The notes under the pieces: generated by a model
What the model saw: only the letters and a program-made list of their open reading frames with translations
Told to the model about the DNA's origin: nothing
Databases searched by the model: none
Source: Lysobacter sp. ISL-50
GTDB lineage: Bacteria; Pseudomonadota; Gammaproteobacteria; Xanthomonadales; Xanthomonadaceae
Assembly (NCBI RefSeq): GCF_018612875.1
Contig: NZ_JAGGRI010000020.1
Location: 1 to 64,000 of the forward strand
Length of the DNA stretch: 64,000 nucleotides
Direction of reading: 5' to 3'
In this document: piece after piece, positions 46,575 through 55,801 of the stretch
Layout of the letters: each line of letters starts with the position of its first letter
Numbering within the stretch: position 1 is the stretch's first letter
Made by a program: the position numbers and the translations under genes

Positions 46575-48760
46575 GCGCGGCGCAACGCCTGCATCGATAC
46601 CTGCGCGATGCGCGGCGCCGGCGCGGCGTCGACCTCGCGCTGACCTTGCTGCCGTGGTTGGCGCCGGTCGCGCTACTGATCGCTCGCTGGCAGGGCGCGG
46701 CATCGGCCGGGATCGCGGTGTTCGTGGGCCTGGGCTTGATCGTAGCGATCGCCTGGCGACATGGCTCGCGATTGGATACGCCGTGGCTGATCCGCCGGCT
46801 CAACGCCTTGCGCCCCGACATGGACGACAGCGCCGATCTGTTGTTCGCGCGCGAGGAAGCTCTAAACGGGCTGCAACGCCTGCAACAGGCGCGGCTGCGG
46901 CAGCGGATCGAAACCGCACCGACAACGGAATTGCGTCCGGCGTGGTCGCGGCGCCGCTCGATCGTGTCGCTGCTGCTCGCCGCGCTCGCGTTGGCGGCTG
47001 TGGCGTTGTGGCCGGCCGCATCGGCGCCGGCCGCGCTCGATCGCTTGTCGCCATCGCCGCAAATCGCCGCCGCGCCGGGCCAAGCCCGGCTGATCCAGCA
47101 GGCCTTGCGCATCGACTCCCCGGCGTACACCGCGCTGCCGCCGCGCAACGAGCCGAGCCTGGAAGGCCGCGTCGCCGAAGGCGCACGCCTGCGCTGGACG
47201 CTGCGCTTCCAACCGCAGCCCAGCGCAGTGGCGCTGGTGTTCCACGACGGCCAGCGGCTGGAGCTGAGCCGCGCCGGCGAGGACTGGAGCGCGCAACGGG
47301 TGATGACGAAGTCGGTGCTATATCGCATCGAAGCGACCAGCGCGCCGCCAGCGCAGACGCGCAGGCTCTATCGCATCGACGTCACTCCCGACCGTGCGCC
47401 GCAACTGCGCGTAGTCGAACCCGATCGCGGACTGAGCCTGATGACGCCCGGGCAGAAGGCCTGGCCGCTCGCGTTCGAGGCCAGCGACGATTACGGCCTG
47501 GCCGACAACGCGCGGCTGCGCATCACCCTGGCCCAGGGTAGCGGCGAGAACATCACTTTCCGCGAGCAGTTCGTCAACGTGCGCGGCAGCGGCGGTGCGC
47601 GGCTCAAGCGTTACCGGCACCGGCTGGATCTGGCCGCGCTCGGCTTCGCCGTCGGCGACGATCTGATCGTGCAACTCGCGGTCGACGACCATCGCGCGCC
47701 CAAGCCGCAGAGCGCCTTGAGTCCGAGCCTGATCCTGCGCTGGCCGGCCGATCTGGGCAGCGAGGCCACCGGCATCGAGGGCATGGTCAAGACCACCTTG
47801 CCGGCGTACTTCCGCAGCCAGCGCCAGATCATCATCGACGCCGAAGCGCTGATCGCGCAGCGGCGCAAGCTCGACGGCGAGCGTTTCCTCAAACGCTCGG
47901 ACGAGATCGGCGTGGATCAGCGCCTGCTGCGGCTGCGCTATGGCCAGTTCCTCGGCGAAGAAGCCGAGGGCGAGCCGAAGTTGCCGACCAGCGACAGCGA
48001 ACAGACGGCAGACGACGCGCACCCGACCGAGGCCGGCGCCGCGACCAAGTCCGAGGCGCACGACGATCACGACGATCACGATCACGACCACGCGCCCGAC
48101 GCCAAGCCGGCGGTGTTCGGCGAAGAAGGCTCGGTGCTGGAGCAATACGGCCACACCCACGATCACGCCGAGGCCGCGACCTTGCTCGATCCGCAGACCC
48201 GCAAGCTGCTCAAGTCCGCGCTCGACGAGATGTGGCAATCGGAGCTGCATCTGCGCCAGGGCCATCCGCAACAGGCCTTGCCGTATGCGTACAAGGCGCT
48301 GGCCTTCATCAAGCAGGTGCAGCAGGCCAGCCGCATCTATCTGGCGCGGGTCGGGCCGGAGTTGCCGCCGATCGACGAAACCCGCCGGCTCGGCGGCGAA
48401 CGCAAGGGACTGGCGCGGCGCGGCGATGAGCTGCGCGCGGCCACCGCGTCCGATCCGACCCTGACCGCGTTGTGGCGCGAACTCGAACCCGGCGCGGGCG
48501 GCGCGGCATCGGCGTCGATCGACTACGCCGCGCTGGAGCGCTGGCTGCGCGAACACGACGAGCGCGTGCCCGATCCGCTGGCCTTCGCCGCCGCGTTGGC
48601 GGCCTTGCGCGATCAACCCGATTGCGTGAGCTGCCGGGCGCAACTGCGCGGCCTGTTGTGGCCGCTGTTGAACCGGCCGGCGGCGTCGGTGCGGCCGCGC
48701 GACGGCGGCGACGCCAGCGACCGGCGTTACTTCGACGCCTTGCGGCAGGCGCGGCCATGA
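46571..48760 (+). CDS. large membrane protein, DUF4175-like, with His/Asp-rich segment
   Basis: A 729-residue membrane protein. Two or three N-terminal TM segments (LTLLPWLAPVALLIARW; ASAGIAVFVGLGLIVAIAWR; IVSLLLAALALAAVALWPAA) precede a long soluble part with beta-rich sections (APQLRVVEPDRGLSLMTPGQ, FEASDDYGLADNARLRI), resembling DUF4175 proteins in MoxR operons. Residues about 497-507 are HDDHDDHDHDH and 528-532 HTHDH, which could bind divalent metal. A helical region follows. Overlaps both neighbours by four bases. Function unknown. Confidence 0.83.
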   Translation: MSAAQRLHRYLRDARRRRGVDLALTLLPWLAPVALLIARWQGAASAGIAVFVGLGLIVAIAWRHGSRLDTPWLIRRLNALRPDMDDSADLLFAREEALNGLQRLQQARLRQRIETAPTTELRPAWSRRRSIVSLLLAALALAAVALWPAASAPAALDRLSPSPQIAAAPGQARLIQQALRIDSPAYTALPPRNEPSLEGRVAEGARLRWTLRFQPQPSAVALVFHDGQRLELSRAGEDWSAQRVMTKSVLYRIEATSAPPAQTRRLYRIDVTPDRAPQLRVVEPDRGLSLMTPGQKAWPLAFEASDDYGLADNARLRITLAQGSGENITFREQFVNVRGSGGARLKRYRHRLDLAALGFAVGDDLIVQLAVDDHRAPKPQSALSPSLILRWPADLGSEATGIEGMVKTTLPAYFRSQRQIIIDAEALIAQRRKLDGERFLKRSDEIGVDQRLLRLRYGQFLGEEAEGEPKLPTSDSEQTADDAHPTEAGAATKSEAHDDHDDHDHDHAPDAKPAVFGEEGSVLEQYGHTHDHAEAATLLDPQTRKLLKSALDEMWQSELHLRQGHPQQALPYAYKALAFIKQVQQASRIYLARVGPELPPIDETRRLGGERKGLARRGDELRAATASDPTLTALWRELEPGAGGAASASIDYAALERWLREHDERVPDPLAFAAALAALRDQPDCVSCRAQLRGLLWPLLNRPAASVRPRDGGDASDRRYFDALRQARP

Positions 48761-50610
48761 GCGCGGGCATGAACCTCGAACTCGCCGTCGCCCTCGTGCT
48801 GGGACTGGCCGCGATCCTAGCGACCGCGCGGCTGTTGTATCGCCAGTACCGTAGCGATGCGTCGACGCGCTCGCGCGGCTGGCGCATGGCGGTGCTGCTG
48901 ATCGCGCAACCGCTGATCGCCGCGCTGCTGTATTTCGCCGTGTTGCCGCCGCGGTTGCCGGGTCAGGCCGGAACCATGATCGTCAGCACTGCCGGCACCG
49001 CCGACGGCGCCAGCCAGGGCGCCGGCGATATCCGCGTGGCCTTGCCCGAAGCGCCGCCCGCCGCGGTCGGCGAACGCGTTGCGGATCTGGCCAGCGCGCT
49101 GCGCCGCCATCCCGGCACCCAGCGCTTGCGCGTACTCGGCGCGGGTCTGCCGCCGCGCGATCGCGACGCCGCGCGCGGGCTGGCGATCGAATTCGTCGCC
49201 GCGCCATTGCCGCGCGGGTTGAGCGGGCTGTGGTCGCCGGCGCGGGTCGGCGAAGGCGAAGAGTTCTGGCTGTCCGGACGGGTCGAAGCCATGCCGGGCG
49301 GCAGCGTGGAACTGCTCGATCCAGGCTCGCAGCGGGTGGACCGCGCGGAGCCGCGCGGCGACGGCGGCTTCGCCCTGAGCGCGGTCGCGCGCAGCGCCGG
49401 GTTGGCGATGTTCCGGTTGCGTTTGCGCGATGCGCGCCAGCAGGTGATCGAACAGGTCGACGTGCCGGTCGCGATCGAAGCGCGGCCAGCGCCGAAGCTG
49501 TTGTTGCTGGCGGGCGCGCCCGGTCCCGAGCTCAAGTATCTGCGCCGCTGGGCCGCCGACGCCGGGCTCAAGCCGCACACCCAGATCAGCGTCGGCGCGG
49601 GGCTGCAGCTCGGCGATGCGCCGTTGAGTCTGAACGTGGCGACCCTGGCCGGATTCGATCTGCTGGTGTTGGACGAACGCGCTTGGGAATCGCTCGGCGA
49701 AACGCAGCGCAACGCGGTGATCGCGGCGGCGCGCGGCGGCCTGGGCGTCTTGTTGCGCGTCGGCGGGCCGTTGTCGCCGCGCACCCGCGCGCAGTTGCGC
49801 GAACTGGGGTTCGAGCCCGGTGCCGGCGCGGACGCGAGCGAACTGCGTCTGCCGGCGCTCGGTGCCGACGAAGCGGCCACGCGCGCGCGCCTGGGGCCGG
49901 GCAGCGTCGACGCGCCGCGTCCGCGCGATCAGGCGCCGGCCGAGGCGCCGGTATTGACGCGGCGCGTGCTGGCGCTCGACGGCGCCACCTTGCAACCGCT
50001 GGCGCGCGATGCCGACGGCAAGGCGTATGCGGCGTGGCGCGCGCTCGGGCAGGGACGGATGGCGCTGTGGGGCCTGAGCGACAGTTTCAAGCTGGTGCTG
50101 GCCGGGCGCGACGATCTGCATGGCCGGCTGTGGAGCGATGCGTTGTCGACGCTGGCTCGGGCGCGTTCGAGCGAAGCGGCGCGCATCGACGGTTGGCCGC
50201 GCCAGGATGAGCGCACGCGCATGTGCGGCCTCGCCGACGGCGCGCAGGTTCTGCCGCCGCGCGGGCCGGCGGTGGCGCTGGCGATCGATCCGGATGCGGG
50301 ACGCGAGCGCTGCGCCGGGTTCTGGCCGGCGTCGGCGGGCTGGCATTCGCTGCGGCAAGGCGAGCGCTTGCTGCCGTTCTATGTGCGCGCTCGCGATGAA
50401 GCGCCGGGGTTGCGGGCCAGCGAGTTGCGCGAGGCCACGGCGGGGTTGAGTCTGGCGTCGGCGCGACGCGGTAGTGCGGCGGGACTGCCGGCCGCCGATG
50501 GCGAACGCGGCTCGCCTTGGCCGTGGTTCTTCGTCTGGCTGATGCTCAGCGCGGGCTTGTGGTGGTTCGAGCGTTCGCTGCGCGGTCGCTATTCGCCGGC
50601 GGCGGAGTAG
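48757..50610 (+). CDS. membrane protein with GATase-like domain, last gene of the MoxR operon
   Basis: A 617-residue protein with two N-terminal TM helices (NLELAVALVLGLAAILATAR; MAVLLIAQPLIAALLYFAVL) and one at the C-terminus (PWPWFFVWLMLSAGLWWFER). Between them lie Ig-like sections (FWLSGRVEAMPGGSVELLDP) and an alpha/beta part with KLLLLAGAPGPELKYLRRWA and LLVLDERAWESLGETQRNAV, as in GATase-like membrane proteins that close such operons. The ATG overlaps the previous stop by four bases. Function unknown, but probably structural or regulatory within the MoxR group. Confidence 0.83.
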   Translation: MSAGMNLELAVALVLGLAAILATARLLYRQYRSDASTRSRGWRMAVLLIAQPLIAALLYFAVLPPRLPGQAGTMIVSTAGTADGASQGAGDIRVALPEAPPAAVGERVADLASALRRHPGTQRLRVLGAGLPPRDRDAARGLAIEFVAAPLPRGLSGLWSPARVGEGEEFWLSGRVEAMPGGSVELLDPGSQRVDRAEPRGDGGFALSAVARSAGLAMFRLRLRDARQQVIEQVDVPVAIEARPAPKLLLLAGAPGPELKYLRRWAADAGLKPHTQISVGAGLQLGDAPLSLNVATLAGFDLLVLDERAWESLGETQRNAVIAAARGGLGVLLRVGGPLSPRTRAQLRELGFEPGAGADASELRLPALGADEAATRARLGPGSVDAPRPRDQAPAEAPVLTRRVLALDGATLQPLARDADGKAYAAWRALGQGRMALWGLSDSFKLVLAGRDDLHGRLWSDALSTLARARSSEAARIDGWPRQDERTRMCGLADGAQVLPPRGPAVALAIDPDAGRERCAGFWPASAGWHSLRQGERLLPFYVRARDEAPGLRASELREATAGLSLASARRGSAAGLPAADGERGSPWPWFFVWLMLSAGLWWFERSLRGRYSPAAE

Positions 50611-50629
50611 GGCGAGCCGGGCTTTGATC

Positions 50630-50735
50630 GGAAAGCGTCGGGGCTAAAGCCCCTCCCACAAAAGATTGCCCGGTCTTCGCGAGGCGACGAGGTTTTTTTG
50701 TGGGAGGGGCTTCAGCCCCGATGCTTTCCGCTCAG
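50630..50735. repeat. paired palindromic repeat, GGGGCTTCAGCCCC type
   Basis: Inverted copies GCGTCGGGGCTAAAGCCCCT (continuing CCCAC) and GTGGGAGGGGCTTCAGCCCC (continuing GATGC) lie at the joint 3' end of the MoxR operon and the convergent SDR gene, the same family as at 15154, 20778 and 28286. Confidence 0.85.
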
Positions 50736-50755
50736 CCACCGCGAACCAAAAACCC

Positions 50756-51541
50756 TCAAATCGACTGCATCCGCCCGCCATCCACCGCCAGACTCACGCC
50801 GTTGACGTACCCCGCCGCCGGCGAACACAGAAACGCGATGCACGCGGCGATCTCCGCCGCTTCGGCGAAACGGTTGAGCGGCACGGTCCTGCGCATGGCC
50901 TCGATCACCGCGTCCTCGCTCTGGCCGCTGTTGCGCGCGCGATCGCCGATGATCTGTTCGATGCGCGCGGTCTTGGTATAGCCGGGCAATACGTTGTTGA
51001 CGGTGATGCCGTCGATGGCCAGTTCGCGCGACAAGGTCTTGGCCCAACTGGCGACGGCGCCGCGGATCGTGTTGGACACGCCCAGGCCGGCGATGGGTTC
51101 CTTGACCGAGGTCGAGATCACGTTGACCACGCGGCCCCACTGCGCCGAGCGCATGCCCGGCAGCACCGCGCGCACCAGGGTCTGATTGGCGATCAGGTGG
51201 CGCGCGAACGCGTCCTGATAGGCCGCATCGAGCGCGGTATGCGCCGGCCCGCCCGGCGGACCGCCGGTATTGTTGACCAGGATATGCACCGGCTTGCCGG
51301 CCGCCAGCGCCGCCACCTGCGCGCTGAGCGCGGCGGCGTCGCCGACGTCGGCGGCGATCCAGCCGTGCGCCTGCGCGCCGCTGCGCGGCAGGCCTTCGGC
51401 GACCGCGGCCAGGGCCTCGGGGCGGCGCGCCAGCACGGTGACGTCGCAGCCGAGCAGGGCCAGTTCGTGCGCGCTTGCGCGGCCGATGCCTTCGGAGGCG
51501 CCGCAGACCAGGGCATGTTTGCCGGTGAGGTTGAGGTCCAT
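50756..51541 (-). CDS. SDR-family oxidoreductase with atypical active site
   Basis: A 261-residue short-chain dehydrogenase-like protein. The cofactor motif is CGASEGIGRASAHELALLGC and NNTGGPPGGPAH replaces the usual NNAG. The catalytic YxxxK is not there: the aligned region reads GVSNTIRGAVASWAKTLS, so Tyr is Ser and Lys is Arg. A ser-rich NVISTSVKEP precedes it. The C-terminus is normal (AACIAFLCSPAAGYVNGVSL). It may use a different residue set, or bind without catalysis. Monocistronic on the minus strand. Confidence 0.85.
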   Translation of the reverse strand: MDLNLTGKHALVCGASEGIGRASAHELALLGCDVTVLARRPEALAAVAEGLPRSGAQAHGWIAADVGDAAALSAQVAALAAGKPVHILVNNTGGPPGGPAHTALDAAYQDAFARHLIANQTLVRAVLPGMRSAQWGRVVNVISTSVKEPIAGLGVSNTIRGAVASWAKTLSRELAIDGITVNNVLPGYTKTARIEQIIGDRARNSGQSEDAVIEAMRRTVPLNRFAEAAEIAACIAFLCSPAAGYVNGVSLAVDGGRMQSI

Positions 51542-51584
51542 GCGGGGCTCCGGATGCGGCGACGGTGAGCGTTCGTGTAGCGCG

Positions 51585-51896
51585 TCAGTGGCGCGGCGGC
51601 AGCTTTTGCATCATCAGCGCGGCCAGCGCCTGATCGTCGGCGGCCTGCGGCGGCGTCAGTTCGGCCAGCGAGAAACCGCGGCTTTGCGCGTCGTCATCGT
51701 CCAGGCCGCTGAGTTCGACGAACTCCGCGTCCATCAGCGCCGCACGCGCGGTGTCTTCGCTGTCGTAGGGCAGGACCTTGCCGTCGCTGTCCAGGACCTC
51801 GGCGGTGCCGGCTTCGAGCACGCGCAGCCGCGCCCAGACCAGGGTGCGGCCGAGCGTGGCCAGCCACCATTGTTCGTTTTCGTACGTATCGTTCAT
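51585..51896 (-). CDS. small hypothetical protein
   Basis: A 103-residue soluble protein that I do not recognise. It has NDTYENEQWWLATLGRTLVW at the start, a central EVLDSDGKVLPYDSEDTARA and a tail of acidic and hydrophobic residues. Its ATG (51894-51896) overlaps the stop of the small membrane-protein gene upstream (51896-51898), so the two are coupled. The frame extends upstream but without protein-like features. Confidence 0.65.
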   Translation of the reverse strand: MNDTYENEQWWLATLGRTLVWARLRVLEAGTAEVLDSDGKVLPYDSEDTARAALMDAEFVELSGLDDDDAQSRGFSLAELTPPQAADDQALAALMMQKLPPRH

Positions 51897-52201
51897 CAGG
51901 ACACCACGGAGGAAAGCAGCCAGAGCAGGCCGGCGCAGGCCAGCGACGCGAACACGATCAGCAGCGACACCCGCGCCGGCGTCGCCAGACCGTCGAGATT
52001 GCGGTCGGCGGCGGCGCGATAGCGCTGGCGCAGCAGCCAGTTCCACGCCGCCGGATGCACGAACGCGGCCTCGCCGAGTTGCCCGCGCAGGGCCGGATGG
52101 CGGTCGCGCAGATGCACCAGCGCCAGCGGCCAGAAGATCGCGAAGGCGCAGAACGCGGATATCGCGATGCCTACGAAGGTCAGGGCCAGGAACAAGATCA
52201 C
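51896..52201 (-). CDS. small inner-membrane protein
   Basis: A 101-residue protein with two hydrophobic segments: residues 2-29 (ILFLALTFVGIAISAFCAFA) and the C-terminal part (VSLLIVFASLACAGLLWLLS). The middle part is charged with several Arg (HLRDRHPALRGQLGEAAFVH). No known family recognised. It overlaps the hypothetical gene downstream by one codon and probably shares a transcript. Confidence 0.7.
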   Translation of the reverse strand: MILFLALTFVGIAISAFCAFAIFWPLALVHLRDRHPALRGQLGEAAFVHPAAWNWLLRQRYRAAADRNLDGLATPARVSLLIVFASLACAGLLWLLSSVVS

Positions 52202-52310
52202 TTGAGCATTACCTCTTTAACCGGACGAAGCGGCGATGCGAGTCGAACTGCCACTTGGCGATTCAAGTCGAGTGCCGCGCCGTTTCACGCGTATCGCGTA
52301 CTTTTCAGAC

Positions 52311-52395
52311 CGTCATCCCCGCGAAGGCGGGGATCCAGGGCTGTACCGCGACATGGCTCTGAAGTCTCTGGATCCCCGCCTTCGCGGGGATGACG
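52311..52395. repeat. REP/BIME-like paired palindromes
   Basis: CGTCATCCCCGCGAAGGCGG and its inverse CCGCCTTCGCGGGGATGACG flank a 45-base spacer, between the small membrane-protein gene and asnS. Same general family as at 5727 and 31365. Confidence 0.85.
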
Positions 52396-52452
52396 AGCAA
52401 AAAAGCGAAGACCGAAGCACACGCTCCGCCTCGACGGGGCGCGTGCCGCGAA

Positions 52453-53853
<1,401 letters not shown>

Positions 53854-53971
53854 GTCGTGCCGCCTTAGCGCAATGAAAAGTGAGGGACGGCGATCATAAC
53901 GGATGGGACCGGCGCAGCGCGCCGCCGGCGGCGCCCGTAGACTGCGCTATCGATCACGGGTGGGGCGCGGC

Positions 53972-55198
53972 ATGAGCGGAATCGGGGCGGGCGGCAAGGG
54001 CCGGATCGGCGCGCGGCGATGGCTGCGGGGCGGTGCGCGGACGGCGCGGGCGTGGGCCGCGCTGGCGCTGCTGTGCTGCGCGGGCGGCGTATCGGCGCAG
54101 GAGCCGATGCCCAAATCGGCGCTGTTGCCCGAGCCGGAGATGGTCTCGCTGGACGAAGCCCACGCCGCCCATTTCGCCGGTCTGGCGCTGAGCTGCGTGG
54201 GCCGCGAGTACCCGAACAAGATCGCCCACCGCCTGGAAGGCGCCGGCGATGTCGCCGCGCCGAGCAAACTCTATCCGGCGTTTTTCGGCTGCTACGACTG
54301 GCATTCCTCGGTCCACGGCCACTGGCTGCTGGCGCGGCTGGCGCAGCGGTTTCCGCAGGCGCCGTTCGCCGTCCAGGCCCGCGCGGCGCTGGCGCGCAGC
54401 CTGACGTCGGGCAATCTCGCCGGCGAACTGGCCTATCTGCGCCACGCCGACGAGAGTTTCGAACGTCCCTACGGCCTGGCCTGGCTGCTGCAACTGGGCG
54501 CGCAACTGCGCGGCTGGGACGACCCGCAGGCGCGGCAATGGGCGAAGGCGCTGGAGCCGCTGGAACGCGAGGCGTCGGAGCGGTTGCAGCGCTGGCTGCC
54601 CAAGCTGACCAAGCCGATCCGGGTCGGCGAACACAGCCAGACCGCGTTCGCTTTCGGCCTGGCCCTGGACTGGACCCGGGTCAGCGGCGACAACGCCCTG
54701 CGCGAGGCGCTGATCGTCCGTTCGCGCATCTATTACCTGCGCGACCGCGACTGCCCGCTGGCGTACGAACCTTCGGGTCAGGACTTCCTCTCGCCGTGCC
54801 TGGCCGAGGCCGATCTGATGCGGCGGGTGCTGCCGGCGCCGGAATTCGCCCGCTGGCTCAAGGACTTCCTGCCGCGGATTCCGCGCCGGGCCCGCGCCGA
54901 CTGGCTGAGCCCGGGGCTGGTGCTGGACCCGGGCGACGGCAAGCTGGCGCACCTGGACGGGCTCAATCTCAGCCGCGCCTGGATGTTGGAAGGCATCGCC
55001 CGCGGCCTGCCGCCGCGCGACCGCCGCATCGGCGCCTTGCGCGCGGCCGCGGCGGTGCATCGCGAACTGGGGCTGATCGCGGTCGGCGACACTCACTACG
55101 CCGGCGCGCATTGGCTGGGCAGTTTCGCGACCTATCTGCTGGCGCCGCCGGAGTCAGAACCGGCGCCGGGCGCGAGCGCGGCGGGCGGGGGCGGGTGA
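53972..55198 (+). CDS. DUF2891 secreted protein
   Basis: A 408-residue protein whose first 43 residues include an arginine-rich start and a hydrophobic stretch (AWAALALLCCAGGVSAQEP), a likely signal peptide with a possible lipid-site cysteine not well placed. The body matches DUF2891: FFGCYDWHSSVHGHWLLARL, FERPYGLAWLLQLGAQL, EHSQTAFAFGLALDWTRVS, and DTHYAGAHWLGSFATYLL. Tryptophan/histidine-rich motifs suggest an alpha/alpha-barrel enzyme of unknown substrate. The C-terminal tail is Ala/Gly-rich. Starts at an ATG after a GGGTGGGGCG stretch. Confidence 0.85.
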   Translation: MSGIGAGGKGRIGARRWLRGGARTARAWAALALLCCAGGVSAQEPMPKSALLPEPEMVSLDEAHAAHFAGLALSCVGREYPNKIAHRLEGAGDVAAPSKLYPAFFGCYDWHSSVHGHWLLARLAQRFPQAPFAVQARAALARSLTSGNLAGELAYLRHADESFERPYGLAWLLQLGAQLRGWDDPQARQWAKALEPLEREASERLQRWLPKLTKPIRVGEHSQTAFAFGLALDWTRVSGDNALREALIVRSRIYYLRDRDCPLAYEPSGQDFLSPCLAEADLMRRVLPAPEFARWLKDFLPRIPRRARADWLSPGLVLDPGDGKLAHLDGLNLSRAWMLEGIARGLPPRDRRIGALRAAAAVHRELGLIAVGDTHYAGAHWLGSFATYLLAPPESEPAPGASAAGGGG

Positions 55199-55426
55199 CT
55201 CCAATTGCGGCCGATCGGCGCTGATCGGCGCCGATCGAAGCCCGAACCGCGGCGAACCCTGGCACCGCCGCCGGTTCAGCCCGGCTTGAACCGGCCGCAC
55301 ATGCCGCCATATCGGGTACAGCCCCCGAATGCCGGACTGATAAGATTCCGTCATCGGTGAATCATCGCAGCCGGCCGGACCGACCGGCTCAGCCAGCACG
55401 TCGAGCCGCATCCTACGAGTACCGTC

Positions 55427-55765
55427 ATGCCCGTCACCCTCGCTCCCGCCGCTCTTGCCCGCGTCCAGAACTTCCTGGCCGAGACGCCGACCGCCCTGGG
55501 CCTGCGTTTCGGCGTGACCCGCACCGGTTGCTCGGGCTGGCAGCACACCGCCGACCTGGCCCGCGAAGAACGCGCCGGCGACACCGTGTTCGAACAGGAC
55601 GGCGTGCGCATCTACGTCGATCCGATCAGCCTGCCGCTGGTCGAAGGCACCCGCATCGATTTCCTCAAGCAGGGCCTGGGCGAGATGTTCGTGTTCCAGA
55701 ACCCCAATGCCACCGCGGAATGCGGTTGCGGTGAGAGCTTCACCACGCAGGTCGACGCGGCCTGA
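55427..55765 (+). CDS. IscA/HesB-type iron-sulfur assembly protein
   Basis: A 112-residue A-type carrier for iron-sulfur cluster assembly. The three ligand cysteines are C35 (VTRTGCSGWQ), C99 and C101 (AECGCGESF). It is the IscA-like rather than ErpA-like version (GCSGW instead of the ErpA-typical GGGCSG). It is not in an isc or suf cluster here and stands alone, so it may serve a housekeeping pathway. The 228-base gap before it holds its promoter; no IscR site is evident. Confidence 0.92.
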   Translation: MPVTLAPAALARVQNFLAETPTALGLRFGVTRTGCSGWQHTADLAREERAGDTVFEQDGVRIYVDPISLPLVEGTRIDFLKQGLGEMFVFQNPNATAECGCGESFTTQVDAA

Positions 55766-55801
55766 CGCCACGCGGCCCGAAACCGGGCCGGCGGTTTCCC
55801 A

